This document shows, one piece after another, positions 1 to 15,790 of a stretch of DNA of 64,000 bases. The first letter of the stretch is position 1. Each line of letters starts with the position of its first letter. A program made the position numbers and the translations under genes. This DNA is from Halisarca cf. caerulea. Taxonomy: Eukaryota > Porifera > Demospongiae > Chondrillida > Halisarcidae. The stretch is from positions 271,201 to 335,200 of the forward strand of contig CAUJGJ010000432.1 of assembly GCA_963170055.1 (NCBI GenBank), in the 5' to 3' direction. Below the pieces are notes generated by a model, which saw only the letters and a program-made list of their open reading frames with translations, ran no database searches and was not told the DNA's origin.

Positions 1-139
1 GCTGTGGGCGTATTTGTGTAGTGTTGGATGTGCTGGTGCTAATACCAATATTTTGCACTAGCACCACGCACTTTCCCAGTGGACACACATGACCTTTCTA
101 AAGTTCTGCGGGCGTATTTGTGTAGTGTTGGATATGCTG

Positions 140-168
140 GTGCTAATACCAATATTTGGCACTAGCAC
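140..168. repeat. Imperfect 29-bp dyad inside each sat1 monomer (example copy)
   Basis: The left arm GTGCTAATACCAA and right arm TTGGCACTAGCAC flank a 3-base centre (TAT). The arms are complementary at 11 of 13 positions. The two exceptions are A-C oppositions on the plus strand, which become G-U pairs on a minus-strand RNA, so a minus transcript could form a full 13-pair stem in every monomer. This example copy recurs in most monomers. Confidence 0.8.
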
Positions 169-3100
169 CACGCACATTCCCAGTGGACACACATGAAGTT
201 TCTTAACTACTGTGGTCGTATTTGTGTAATGTTGGATATGCTGGTGCTAATACCAATATTTGGCACTAGCACCACGCACATTCCCAGTGGACACACATGA
301 CCTTTCTGAAGTGATGTGGGCGTATTTGTGTACTGTTGGATATGCTGGTGCTAATACCAATATTTGGCACTAGCACCACGCACATTCCCAGTGGACACAC
401 ATGAAGTTTCTGAAGTGCTGTGGGCGTATTTGTGTAGTGTTGGATATGCTGGTGCTAATACCAATATTTGGCACTAGCACCACGCACATTCCCAGTGGAC
501 ACACATGACCTTTCTGAAGTGCTGTGGGCGTATTTGTGTAGTGTTGGATATGCTGGTGCTAATACCAATATTTGGCACTAGCACCACGCACATTTCCAGT
601 GGACACACATGAAGTTTCTGAAGTGCTGTGGGCGTATTTGTGTAGTGCTGGATATGCTGGTGCTAATACCAATATTTGGCACTAGCACCACGCACATTCT
701 CAGTGGACACACATGAAGTTTCTTAACTACTGTGGGCGTATTTGTGTAATGTTGTATATGCTGGTGCTAATACCAATATTTGGCACTAGCACCACGCACA
801 TTCTCAGTGGACACACATGAAGTTTGTAAAATACTCTGGGCGTATTTGTGTAATGTTGGATATGCTGGTGCTAATACCAATATTTGGCACTAGCACCACG
901 CACATTCCCAGTGGACACACATGACCTTTCTAAAGTTCTATGGGCGTATTTGTGTAGTGTTGGATATGCAGGTGCTAATGCCAATATTTGGCACTAGCAC
1001 CACGCACATTCCCAGTGGACACACATGAAGTTTCTTAACTACTGTGGGCGTATTTGTGTAATGTTGGATATGCTGGTGCTAATACCAATATTTGGCACTA
1101 GCACCACGCACATTCCCAGTGGACACACATGAAGTTTCTTAACTACTGTGGGCGTATTTGTTTAATGTTGTATATGCTGGTGCTAATACCAATATTTGGC
1201 ACTAGCACCACGCACATTCCAAGTGGACACACATGACCTTTCTAAAGTTCTGTGGGCGTATTTGTGTAGTGTTGGATATGCTGGTGCTAATACCAATATT
1301 TGGCACTAGCACCACGCACATTCCCAGTGGAAACACATGAAGTTTCTTATCTACTGTGGGCGTATTTGTGTAATGTTGGATATGCTGGTGCTAATACCAA
1401 TATTTGGCACTAGCACCACGCACATTCCCAGTGGACACACATGAAGTTTCTTAACTACTGTGGGCGTATTTGTGTAATGTTGGATATGCTGGTGCTAATA
1501 CCAATATTTGGCACTAGCACCACGCACATTCCCAGTGGACACACATGAAGTTTCTGAAGTGCTGTGGGCGTATTTGTGCAGTGTTGGATATGCTGGTGCT
1601 AATACCAATATTTGGCACTAGCACCACGCAAATTTCCAGTGGACACACATGACCTTTCTGAAGTGCTGTGGGCGTATTTGTGTAGTGTTGGATATGCTGG
1701 TGCTAATACCAATATTTGGCACTAGCACCACGCACATTTCCAGTGGACACACGAAGTTTCTGAAGTGCTGTGGGCGTATTTGTGTAGTGTTGGATATGCT
1801 GGTGCTAATACCAATATTTGGCACTAGCACCACGCACATTCCCAGTGGACACACATGAAGTTTCTTAACTACTGTGGGCGTATTTGTGTAATGTTGGATA
1901 TGCTGGTGCTAATACCAATATTTGGCACTAGCACCACGCACATTCCCAGTGGACACACATGACCTTTCTAAAGTTCTGTGGGCGTATTTGTGTAGTGTTG
2001 GATATGCTGGTGCTAATACCAATATTTGGCACTAGCACCATGCACATTCCCAGTTGAAACACGTGAAGTTTCTTAACTACTGTGGGCGTATTTGTGTAAT
2101 GTTCGATATGCTGGTGCTAATACCAATATTTGGCACTAGCACCACGCACATTCCCAGTGGACAAACATGCAGTTTCTGAAGTGCTGTGGGCGTATTTGTG
2201 TAGTGTTGGATATGCTGGTGCTAATTCCAATATTTGACACTAGCACCACGCACATTCCCAGTGGACACACATGACCTTTCTGAAGTGCTGTGGGCGTATT
2301 TGTGTAGTGTTGGATATGCTGGTGCTAATACCAATATTTGGCCCTAGCACCACGCACATTCCCAGTGGACACACATGAAGTTTCTTAACTACTGTGGGCG
2401 TATTTGTGTAATGTTGGATATGCTGGTGCTAATACCAATATTTGGCACTAGCACCACGCACATTCCCAGTGGACACACATGAAGTTTCTTAACTACTGTG
2501 GGCGTATTTGTGTAGTGTTGGATATGCTGGTGCTAATACCAATATTTGGCACTAGCACCACGCACATTCCCAGTGGACACACATGACCTTTCTGAAGTGC
2601 TGTGGGCGTATTTGTGTAGTGTTGGATATTCTGGTGCTAATACCAATATTTGGCACTAGCACCACGCACATTCCCAGTGGACACACATGAAGTTTCTTAA
2701 CTACTGTGGGCGTATTTGTGTAATGTTGTATATGCTGGTGCTAATACCAATATTTGGCACTAGCACCACGCACATTCTCAGTGGACACACATGAAGTTTC
2801 TTAACTACTGTGGGCGTATTAGTGTAATGTTGGATATGCTGGTGCTAATACCAATATTTGGCACTAGCACCACGCACATTCCCAGTGGACACACATGACC
2901 TTTCTAAAGTTCTATGGGCGTATTTGTGTAGTGTTGGATATGCAGGTGCTAATGCCAATATTTGGCACTAGCACCACGCACATTCCCAGTGGACACACAT
3001 GAAGTTTCTTAACTACTGTGGGCGTATTTGTGTAATGTTGGATATGCTGGTGCTAATACCAATATTTGGCACTAGCACCACGCACATTCCCAGTGGACAC

Positions 3101-4259
3101 ACATGACCTTTCTGAAGTGCTGTGGGCGTATTTGTGTAGTGTTGGATATGCTGGTGCTAATACCAATATTTGGCACTAGCACCACGCACATTCCCAGTGG
3201 ACACACATGACCTTTCTGAAGTGCTGTGGGCGTATTTGTGTAGTGTTGGATATGCTGGTGCTAAAACCAATATTTGGCACTAGCACCACGCACATTCCCA
3301 GTGGACACACATGAAGTTTGTTAACTACTGTGGGCGTATTTGTGTAATGTTGGATATGCTGGTGCTAATACCAATATTTGGCACTAGCACCACGCACATT
3401 CCCAGTGGACACACATGAAGTTTCTTAACTACTGTGGGCGTATTTGTGTAATGTTGGATATGCTGGTGCTAATACCAATATTTGGCACTAGCACCACGCA
3501 CATTCCCAGTGGACACACATGAAGTTTCTGAAGTGCTGTGGGCGTATTTGTGTAGTGTTGGATATGCTGGTGCTAATACCAATATTTGGCACTAGCACCA
3601 CGCACATTCCCAGTGGACACACATGACCTTTCTGAAGTGCTGTGGGCGTATTTGTGTAGTGTTGGATATGCTGGTGCTAATACCAATATTTGGCACTAGC
3701 ACCACGCACATTTCCTGTGGACACACATGAAGTTTCTGAAGTGCTGTGGGCGTATTTGTGTAGTGTTGGATATGCTGGTGCTAATACCAATATTTGGCAC
3801 TAGCACCACGCACATTCTCAGTGGACACACATGAAGTTTCTTAACTACTGTGGGCGTATTTGTGTAATGTTGTATATGCTGGTGCTAATACCAATATTTG
3901 GCACTAGCACCACGCACATTCTCAGTGGACACACATGAAGTTTCTTAACTACTGTAGGCGTATTTGTGTAGTGTTGGATATGCTGGTGCTAATACCAATA
4001 TTTGGCACTAGCACCACGCACATTCCCAGTGGACACACATGACCTTTCTAAAGTTCTATGGGCGTATTTGTGTAGTGTTGGATATGCAGGTGCTAATGCC
4101 AATATTTGGCACTAGCACCACGCACATTCCCAGTGGACACACATGAAGTTTCTTAACTACTGTGGGCGTATTTGTGTAATGTTGGATATGCTGGTGCTAA
4201 TACCAATATTTGGCACTAGCACCACGCACATTCCCAGTGGACACACATGACCTTTCTGA

Positions 4260-7200
4260 AGTGCTGTGGGCGTATTTGTGTAGTGTTGGATATGCTGGTG
4301 CTAATACCAATATTTGGCACTAGCATCAAGCACATTCCCAGTGGACACACATGAAGTTTCTGAAGTGCTGTGGGCGTATTTGTGTACTGTTGGATATGCT
4401 GGTGCTAATACCAATATTTGGCACTAGCACCACGCACATTCCCCGTGGACACACATGACCTTTCTGAAGTGCTGTGGGCGTGTTTGTGTAGTGTTGGATA
4501 TGTTGGTGCTAATACCAATAATTGGCACTAGCACCACGCACATTCCCAGTGGACACACATGAAGTTTCTGAAGTGCTGTGGGCGTATTTGTGTAGTGTTG
4601 GATATGCTGGTGCTAATACCAATATTTGGCACTAGCACCACGCACATTCCCAGTGGACACACATGAAGTTTCTTAACTACTGTGGGCGTATTTGTGTAAT
4701 GTTGGATATGTTGGTGCTAATACCAATATTTGGCACTAGCACCACGCACATTCCCAGTGGACACACATGAAGTTTCTGAAGTGCTGTGGGCGTTTTTGTG
4801 TAGTGTTGGATATGCTGGTGCTAATACCAATATTTGGCACTAGCACCACGCACATTTCCAGTGGACACACATGAAGTTTCTGAAGTGCTGTGGGCGTATT
4901 TTTGTAGTGTTGGATATGCTGGTGCTAATACCAATATTTGGCACTAGCACCACGCACATTCTCAGTGGACACACATGATGTTTCTGAAGTGCTGTGGGCG
5001 TATTTGTGTAGTGTTGGATATGCTGGTGCTAATACCAATATTTGGCACTAGCACCACGCACATTCTCAGTGGACACACATGAAGTTTCTGAAGTGCTGTG
5101 GGCGTATTTGTGTAGTGTTGGATATGCTGGTGCTAATACCAATATTTGGCACTAGCACCACGCACATTCCCAGTGGACACACATGACCTTTCTGAAGTGC
5201 TGTGGGCGTATTTGTGTAGTGTTGAATATGCTGGTGCTAATACCAATATTTGGCACTAGCACCACGCACATTTCCAGTGGACACACATGAAGTTTCTGAA
5301 GTGCTGTGGGCGTATTTGTGTAGTGTTGGATGTGCTGGTGCTAATACCAATATTTTGCACTAGCACCACGCACATTCCCAGTGGACACACATGACCTTTC
5401 TGAAGTGCTGTGGGCGTATTTGTGTAGTGTTGGATATGCTGGTGCTAATACCAATATTTGGCACTAGCACCACGCACATTCCCAGTGGACACACATGAAG
5501 TTTCTTAACTACTGTGGGCGTATTTGTTTAATGTTGTATATGCTGGAGCTAATACCAATATTTGGCACTAGCACCACGCACATTCCCAGTGGACACACAT
5601 GACCTTTCTGAAGTGCTGTGGGCGTATTTGTGTAATGTTGGATATGCTGGATCTAATACCAATATTTGGCACTAGCACCACGCACATTCCCAGTGGACAC
5701 ACATGAAGTTTCTTAACTACTGTGGGCGTATTTGTTTAATGTTGGATATGCTGGTGCTAATACCAATATTTGGCACTAGCACCACGCACATTCCCAGTGG
5801 ACACACATGACCTTTCTGAAGTGCTGTGGGCGTATTTGTGTAGTGTTGGATATGCTGGTGCTAATACCAATATTTGGCACTAGCATCAAGCACATTCCCA
5901 GTGGACACACATGAAGTTTCTGAAGTGCTGTGGGCGTATTTGTGTACTGTTGGATATGCTGGTGCTAATACCAATATTTGGCACTAGCACCACGCACATT
6001 CCCCGTGGACACACATGACCTTTCTGAAGTGCTGTGGGCGTGTTTGTGTAGTGTTGGATATGCTGGTGCTAATACCAATAATTGGCACTAGCACCACGCA
6101 CATTCCCAGTGGACACACATGAAGTTTCTGAAGTGCTGTGGGCGTATTTGTGTAGTGTTGGATATGCTGGTGCTAATACCAATATTTGGCACTAGCACCA
6201 CGCACATTCCCAGTGGACACACATGAAGTTTCTTAACTACTGTGGGCGTATTTGTGTAATGTTGGATATGTTGGTGCTAATACCAATATTTGGCACTAGC
6301 ACCACGCACATTCCCAGTGGACACACATGAAGTTTCTGAAGTGCTGTGGGCGTTTTTGTGTAGTGTTGGATATGCTGGTGCTAATACCAATATTTGGCAC
6401 TAGCACCACGCACATTTCCAGTGGACACACATGAAGTTTCTGAAGTGCTGTGGGCGTATTTTTGTAGTGTTGGATATACTGGTGCTAATACCAATATTTG
6501 GCACTAGCACCACGCACATTCTCAGTGGACACACATGATGTTTCTGAAGTGCTGTGGGCGTATTTGTGTAGTGTTGGATATGCTGGTGCTAATACCAATA
6601 TTTGGCACTAGCACCACGCACATTCTCAGGGGACACACATGAAGTTTCTGAAGTGCTGTGGGCGTATTTGTGTAGTGTTGGATATGCTGGTGCTAATACC
6701 AATATTTGGCACTAGCACCACGCACATTCCCAGTGGACATACATGAAGTTTCTTAACTACTGTGGTCGTATTTGTGTAATGTTGGATATGCTGGTGCTAA
6801 TACCAATATTTGGCACTAGCACCACGCACATTCCCAGTGGACACACATGACCTTTCTGAAGTGCTGTGGGCGTATTTGTGTAGTGTTGGATATGCTGGTG
6901 CTAATACCAATATTTGGCACTAGCACCACGCACATTCCCAGTGGACACACATGAAGTTTCTTAACTACTGTGGGCGTATTTGTTTAATGTTGTATATGCT
7001 GGTGCTAATACCAATATTTGGCACTAGCACCACGCACATTCCCAGTGGACACACATGACCTTTCTGAAGTGCTGTGGGCGTATTTGTGTAATGTTGGATA
7101 TGCTGGATCTAATACCAATATTTGGCACTAGCACCACGCACATTCCCAGTGGACACACATGAAGTTTCTTAACTACTGTGGGCGTATTTGTTTAATGTTG

Positions 7201-10200
7201 GATATGCTGGTGCTAATACCAATATTTGGCACTAGCACCACGCACATTCCCAGTGGACACACATGACCTTTCTGAAGTGCTGTGGGCGTATTTGTGTAGT
7301 GTTGGATATGCTGGTGCTAATACCAATATTTGGCACTAGCATCAAGCACATTCCCAGTGGACACACATGAAGTTTCTGAAGTGCTGTGGGCGTATTTGTG
7401 TACTGTTGGATATGCTGGTGCTAATACCAATATTTGGCACTAGCACCACGCACATTCCCCGTGGACACACATGACCTTTCTGAAGTGCTGTGGGCGTGTT
7501 TGTGTAGTGTTGGATATGCTGGTGCTAATACCAATAATTGGCACTAGCACCACGCACATTCCCAGTGGACACACATGAAGTTTCTGAAGTGCTGTGGGCG
7601 TATTTGTGTAGTGTTGGATATGCTGGTGCTAATACCAATATTTGGCACTAGCACCACGCACATTCCCAGTGGACACACATGAAGTTTCTTAACTACTGTG
7701 GGCGTATTTGTGTAATGTTGGATATGTTGGTGCTAATACCAATATTTGGCACTAGCACCACGCACATTCCCAGTGGACACACATGAAGTTTCTGAAGTGC
7801 TGTGGGCGTTTTTGTGTAGTGTTGGATATGCTGGTGCTAATACCAATATTTGGCACTAGCACCACGCACATTCTCAGTGGACACACATGATGTTTCTGAA
7901 GTGCTGTGGGCGTATTTGTGTAGTGTTGGATATGCTGGTGCTAATACCAATATTTGGCACTAGCACCACGCACATTCTCAGGGGACACACATGAAGTTTC
8001 TGAAGTGCTGTGGGCGTATTTGTGTAGTGTTGGATATGCTGGTGCTAATACCAATATTTGGCACTAGCACCACGCACATTCCCAGTGGACACACATGACC
8101 TTTCTGAAGTGCTGTGGGCGTATTTGTGTAGTGTTGAATATGCTGGTGCTAATACCAATATTTGGCACTAGCACCACGCACATTCCCAGTGGACACACAT
8201 GAAGTTTCTTAACTACTGTGGTCGTATTTGTGTAATGTTGGATATGCTGGTGCTAATACCAATATTTGGCACTAGCACCACGCACATTCCCAGTGGACAC
8301 ACATGACCTTTCTGAAGTGATGTGGGCGTATTTGTGTAGTGTTGGATATGCTGGTGCTAATACCAATATTTGGCACTAGCACCACGCACATTCCCAGTGG
8401 ACACACATGAAGTTTCTTAACTACTGTGGGCGTATTTGTTTAATGTTGTATATGCTGGTGCTAATACCAATATTTGGCACTAGCACCACGCACATTCCCA
8501 GTGGACACACATGACCTTTCTGAAGTGCTGTGGGCGTATTTGTGTAATGTTGGATATGCTGGATCTAATACCAATATTTGGCACTAGCACCACGCACATT
8601 CCCAGTGGACACACATGAAGTTTCTGAAGTGCTGTGGGCGTATTTGTGTACTGTTGGATATGCTGGTGCTAATACCAATATTTGGCACTAGCACCACGCA
8701 CATTCCCAGTGGACACACATGAAGTTTCTGAAGTGCTGTGGGCGTATTTGTGTACTGTTGGATATGCTGGTGCTAATACCAATATTTGGCACTAGCACCA
8801 CGCACATTCCCAGTGGACACACATGACCTTTCTGAAGTGCTGTGGGCGTATTTGTGTAGTGTTGGATATGCTGGTGCTAATACCAATATTTGGCACTAGC
8901 ACCACGCACATTTCCAGTGGACACACATGAAGTTTCTGAAGTGCTGTGGGCGTATTTGTGTAGTGTTGGATATGCTGGTGCTAATACCAATATTTGGCAC
9001 TAGCACCACGCACATTCTCAGTGGACACACATGAAGTTTCTTAACTACTGTGGGCGTATTTGTGTAATGTTGGATATGTTGGTGCTAATACCAATATTTG
9101 GCACTAGCACCACGCACATTCCCAGTGGACACACATGAAGTTTCTGAAGTGCTGTGGGCGTTTTTGTGTAGTGTTGGATATGCTGGTGCTAATACCAATA
9201 TTTGGCACTAGCACCACGCACATTTCCAGTGGACACACATGAAGTTTCTGAAGTGCTGTTGGCGTATTTTTGTAGTGTTGGATATGCTGGTGCTAATACC
9301 AATATTTGGCACTAGCACCACGCACATTCTCAGTGGACACACATGATGTTTCTGAAGTGCTGTGGGCGTATTTGTGTAGTGTTGGATATGCTGGTGCTAA
9401 TACCAATATTTGGCACTAGCACCACGCACATTCTCAGTGGACACACATGAAGTTTCTGAAGTGCTGTGGGCGTATTTGTGTAGTGTTGGATATGCTGGTG
9501 CTAATACCAATATTTGGCACTAGCACCACGCACATTCCCAGTGGACACACATGACCTTTCTGAAGTGCTGTGGGCGTATTTGGGTAGTGTTGAATATGCT
9601 GGTGCTAATACCAATATTTGGCACTAGCACCACGCACATTTCCAGTGGACACACATGAAGTTTCTGAAGTGCTGTGGGCGTATTTGTGTAGTGTTGGATG
9701 TGCTGGTGCTAATACCAATATTTTGCACTAGCACCACGCACATTCCCAGTGGACACACATGACCTTTCTAAAGTACTGTGGGCGTATTTGTGTAGTGTTG
9801 GATATGCTGGTGCTAATACCAATATTTGGCACTAGCACCACGCACATTCCCAGTGGACACACATGAAGTTTCTTAACTACTGTGGTCGTATTTGTGTAAT
9901 GTTGGATATGCTGGTGCTAATACCAATATTTGGCACTAGCACCACGCACATTCCCAGTGGACACACATGACCTTTCTGAAGTGATGTGGGCGTATTTGTG
10001 TAGTGTTGGATATGCTGGTGCTAATACCAATATTTGGCACTAGCACCACGCACATTCCCAGTGGACACACATGAAGTTTCTTAACTACTGTGGGCGTATT
10101 TGTTTAATGTTGTATATGCTGGTGCTAATACCAATATTTGGCACTAGCACCACGCACATTCCCAGTGGACACACATGACCTTTCTGAAGTGCTGTGGGCG

Positions 10201-10330
10201 TATTTGTGTAATGTTGGATATGCTGGATCTAATACCAATATTTGGCACTAGCACCACGCACATTCCCAGTGGACACACATGACCTTTCTGAAGTGCTGTG
10301 GGCGTATTTGTGTAGTGTTGGATATGCTGG
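4260..10330. repeat. sat1 higher-order repeat, 14-16 monomers
   Basis: Diagnostic variants recur at multi-monomer spacing. The rare CATCAAG variant is at 4324, 5884 and 7340, spaced 1560 (15 x 104) and 1456 (14 x 104). The GGATCTA variant is at 5649, 7105, 8561 and 10225, spaced 1456, 1456 and 1664 (16 x 104). Changing multiples of one monomer fit unequal exchange in register. Block limits are approximate. Confidence 0.8.
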
Positions 10331-11229
10331 TGCTAAAACCAATATTTGGCACTAGCACCACGCACATTCCCAGTGGACACACATGAAGTTTGTTAACTAC
10401 TGTGGGCATATTTGTGTAATGTTGGATATGCTGGTGCTAATACCAATATTTGGCACTAGCACCACGCACATTCCCAGTGGACACACATGAAGTTTCTTAA
10501 CTACTGTGGGCGTATTTGTGTAATGTTGGATATGCTGGTGCTAATACCAATATTTGGCACTAGCACCACGCACATTCCCAGTGGACACACATGAAGTTTC
10601 TCAAGTGCTGTGGGCGTATTTGTGTAGTGTTGGATATGCTGGTGCTAATACCAATATTTGGCACTAGCACCACGCACATTCCCAGTGGACACACATGAAG
10701 TTTCTAAACTACTGTGGGCGTATTTGTGTAATGTTGGATATGCTGGTGCTAATACCAATATTTGGCACTAGCACCACGCACATTCCCAGTGGACACACAT
10801 GAAGTTTCTGAAGTGCTGTGGGCGTATTTGTGTAGTGTTGGATATGCTGGTGCTAATACCAATATTTGGCACTAGCACCACGCACATTCCCAGTGGACAC
10901 ACATGACCTTTCTGAAGTGCTGTGGGCGTATTTGTGTAGTGTTGGATATGCTGGTGCTAATACCAATATTTGGCACTAGCACCACGCACATTTCCAGAGG
11001 ACACACATGAAGTTTCTGAAGTGCTGTGGGCGTATTTGTGTAGTGTTGGATATGCTGGTGCTAATACCAATATTTGGCACTAGCACCACGCACATTCTCA
11101 GTGGACACACATGAAGTTTCTTAACTACAGTGGGCGTATTTGTGTAATGTTGTATATGCTGGTGCTAATACCAATATTTGGCACTAGCACCACGCACATT
11201 CTCAGTGGACACACATGAAGTTTCTTAAC

Positions 11230-14200
11230 TACTGTGGGCGTATTTGTGTAATGTTGGAATTGCTGGTGCTAATACCAATATTTGGCACTAGTACCACGCA
11301 CATTCCCAGTGGACACACATGACCTTTCTAAAGTTCTATGGGCGTATTTGTGTAGTGTTGGATATGCAGGTGCTAATGCCAATATTTGGCACTAGCACCA
11401 CGCACATTCCCAGTGGACACACATGAAGTTTCTTGACTACTGTTGGCGTATTTGTGTAATGTTGGATATGCTGGTGCTAATACCAATATTTGGCACTAGC
11501 ACCACGCACATTCCCAGTGGACACACATGACCTTTCTGAAGTGCTGTGGGCGTATTTGTGTAGTGTTGGATATGCTGGTGCTAATACCAATATTTGGCAA
11601 TAGCACCACGCACATTCCCAGTGGACACACATGAAGTTTCTTAACTACTGTGGGCGTATTTGTTTAATGTTGTATATGCTGGTGCTAATACCAATATTTG
11701 GCACTAGCACCACGCACATTCCCAGTGGACACACATGACCTTTCTAAAGTTCTGTGGGCGTATTTGTGTAGTGTTGGATATGCTGGTGCTAATACCAATA
11801 TTTGGCACTAGCACCACGCACATTCCCAGTGGAAACACATGAAGTTTCTTATCTACTGTGGGCGTATTTGTGTAATGTTGGATATGCTGGTGCTAATACC
11901 AATATTTGGCACTAGCACCACGCACATTCCCAGTGGACACACATGAAGTTTCTTAACTACTGTGGGCGTATTTGTGTAATGTTGGATATGCTGGTGCTAA
12001 TACCAATATTTGGCACTAGCACCACGCACATTCCCAGTGGACACTCATGACCTTTCTTAAGTGCTGTGGGCGTATTTGTGCAGAGTTGGATATGCTGGTG
12101 CTAATACCAATATTTGGCACTAGGACCACGCATATTCCCAGTGGACACACATGACCTTTCTGAAGTGCTGTGGGCGTATTTGTGTAGTGTTGGATATGCT
12201 GGTGCTAATACCAATATTTGGCACTAGCACCACGTACATTTCCAGTGGACACACGAAGTTTCTGAAGTGCTGTGGGCGTATTTGTGTAGTGTTGGATATG
12301 CTGGTGCTAATACCAATATTTGGCACTAGCACCACGCACATTCCCAGTGGACACACATGAAGTTTCTTAACTACTGTGGGCGTATTTGTGTAATGTTGGA
12401 TATGCTGGTGCTAATACCAATATTTGGCACTAGCACCACGCACATTCCCAGTGGACACACATGACCTTTCTAAAGTTCTGTGGGCGTATTTGTGTAGTGT
12501 TGGATATGCTGGTGCTAATACCAATATTTGGCACTAGCACCACGCACATTTCCAGTGGACACACATGAAGTTTCCGAAGTGCTGTGGGCGTATTTGTGTA
12601 GTGTTGGATATGCTGGTGCTAATACCAATATTTGGCACTAGCACCACGCACATTCTCAGTGGACACACATGAAGTTTCTTAACTACTGTGGGCGTATTTG
12701 TGTAATGTTGTATATGCTGGTGCTAATACCAATATTTGGCACTAGCACCACGCACATTCTCAGTGGACACACATGAAGTTTCTTAACTACTGTGGGCGTA
12801 TTTGTGTAATGTTGGATATGCTGGTGCTAATACCAATATTTGGCACTAGCACCACGCACATTCCCAGTGGACACACATGACCTTTCTAAAGTTCTATGGG
12901 CGTATTTGTGTAGTGTTGGATATGCAGGTGCTAATGCCAATATTTGGCACTAGCACCACGCACATTCCCAGTGGACACACATGAAGTTTCTTGACTACTG
13001 TGGGCGTATTTGTGTAATGTTGGATATGCTGGTGCTAATACCAATATTTGGCACTAGCACCACGCACATTCCCAGTGGACACACATGACCTTTCTGAAGT
13101 GCTGTGGGCGTATTTGTGTAGTGTTGGATATGCTGGTGCTAATACCAATATTTGGCACTAGCACCACGCACATTCCCAGTGGACACACATGAAGTTTCTT
13201 AACTACTGTGGGCGTATTTGTTTAATGTTGTATATGCTGGTGCTAATACCAATATTTGGCACTAGCACCACGCACATTCCCAGTGGACACACATGACCTT
13301 TCTAAAGTTCTGTGGGCGTATTTGTGTAGTGTTGGATATGCTGGTGCTAATACCAATATTTGGCACTAGCACCACGCACATTCCTAGTGGAAACACATGA
13401 AGTTTTTTATCTACTGTGGGCGTATTTGTGTAATGTTGGATATGCTGGTGCTAATACCAATATTTGGCACTAGCACCACGCACATTCCCAGTGGACACAC
13501 ATGAAGTTTCTTAACTACTGTGGGCGTATTTGTGTAATGTTGGATATGCTGGTGCTAATACCAATATTTGGCACTAGCACCACGCACATTCCCAGTGGAC
13601 ACACATGACCTTTCTTAAGTGCTGTGGGCGTATTTGTGTAGTGTTGGATATGCTGGTGCTAATACCAATATTTGGCACTAGCACCACGCATATTCCCAGT
13701 GGACACACATGACCTTTCTGAAGTGCTGTGGGCGTATTTGTGTAGTGTTGGATATGCTGGTGCTAATACCAATATTTGGCACTAGCACCACGTACATTTC
13801 CAGTGGACACACGAAGTTTCTGAAGTGCTGTGGGCGTATTTGTGTAGTGTTGGATATGCTGGTGCTAATACCAATATTTGGCACTAGCACCACGCACATT
13901 CCCAGTGGACACACATGAAGTTTCTTAACTACTGTGGGCGTATTTGTGTAATGTTGGATATGCTGGTGCTAATACCAATATTTGGCACTAGCACCACGCA
14001 CATTCCCAGTCTACACACATGACCTTTCTAAAGTTCTGTGGGCGTATTTGTGTAGTGTTGGATATGCTGGTGCTAATACCAATATTTGGCACTAGCACCA
14101 CGCACATTTCCAGTGGACACACATGAAGTTTCCGAAGTGCTGTGGGCGTATTTGTGTAGTGTTGGATATGCTGGTGCTAATACCAATATTTGGCACTAGC

Positions 14201-15790
14201 ACCACGCACATTCTCAGTGGACACACATGAAGTTTCTTAACTACTGTGGGCGTATTTGTGTAATGTTGTATATGCTGGTGCTAATACCAATATTTGGCAC
14301 TAGCACCACGCACATTCTCAGTGGACACACATGAAGTTTCTTAACTACTGTGGGCGTATTTGTGTAATGTTGGATATGCTGGTGCTAATACCAATATTTG
14401 GCACTAGCACCACGCACATTCCCAGTGGACACACATGACCTTTCTAAAGTTCTATGGGCGTATTTGTGTAGTGTTGGATATGCAGGTGCTATTGCCAATA
14501 TTTGGCACTAGCACCACGCACATTCCCAGTGGACACACATGAAGTTTCTTGACTACTGTGGGCGTATTTGTGTAATGTTGGATATGCTGGTGCTAATACC
14601 AATATTTGGCACTAGCACCACGCACATTCCCAGTGGACACACATGACCTTTCTGAAGTTCTGTGGGCATATTTGTGTAGTGTTGGATATGCTGGTGCTAA
14701 TACCAATATTTGGCACTAGCACCACGCACATTCCCAGTGGACACACATGAAGTTTCTTAACTACTGTGGGCGTATTTGTTTAATGTTGTATATGCTGGTG
14801 CTAATACCAATATTTGGCACTAGCACCACGCACATTCCCAGTGGACACACATGACCTTTCTAAAGTTCTGTGGGCGTATTTGTGTAGTGTTGGATATGCT
14901 GGTGCTAATACCAATATTTGGCACTAGCACCACGCACATTCCCAGTGGAAACACATGAAGTTTCTTATCTACTGTGGGCGTATTTGTGTAATGTTGGATA
15001 TGCTGGTGCTAATACCAATATTTGGCACTAGCACCACGCACATTCCCAGTGGACACACATGAAGTTTCTTAACTACTGTGGGCGTATTTGTGTAATGTTG
15101 GATATGCTGGTGCTAATACCAATATTTGGCACTAGCACCACGCACATTCCCAGTGGACACACATGACCTTTCTTAAGTGCTGTGGGCGTATTTGTGTAGT
15201 GTTGGATATGCTGGTGCTAATACCAATATTTGGCAATAGCACCACGCATATTCCCAGTGGACACACATGACCTTTCTGAAGTGCTGTGGGCGTATTTGTG
15301 TAGTGTTGGATATGCTGGTGCTAATACCAATATTTGGCACTAGCACCACGCACATTCCCAGTGGACACACATGAAGTTTCTTAACTACTGTGGGCGTATT
15401 TGTGTAATGTTGGATATGCTGGTGCTAATACCAATATTTGGCACTAGCACCACGCACATTCCCAGTGGACACACATGACCTTTCTAAAGTTCAGTGGGCG
15501 TATTTGTGTAGTGTTGGATATGCTGGTGCTAATACCAATATTTGGCACTAGCACCACGCACATTCCCAGTGGAAACACGTGAAGTTTCTTAACTACTGTG
15601 GGCGTATTTGTGTAATGTTCGATATGCTGGTGCTAATACCAATATTTGGCACTAGCACCACGCACATTCCCAGTGGACAAACATGCTGTTTCTGAAGTGC
15701 TGTGGGCGTATTTGTGTAGTGTTGGATATGTTGGTGCTAATACCAATATTTGGCATTAGCACCACGCACATTCCCAGTGGACACACATGA
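11230..15790. repeat. sat1 15-mer higher-order repeat (1558 bp)
   Basis: The variant CTATGGG, linked to GCAGGTGCTAATGCC in the same monomer, lies at 11336, 12894 and 14452, exactly 1558 bp apart. This is 15 monomers less 2 bp, because each unit holds one 102-bp monomer. Limits are approximate. Confidence 0.85.
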
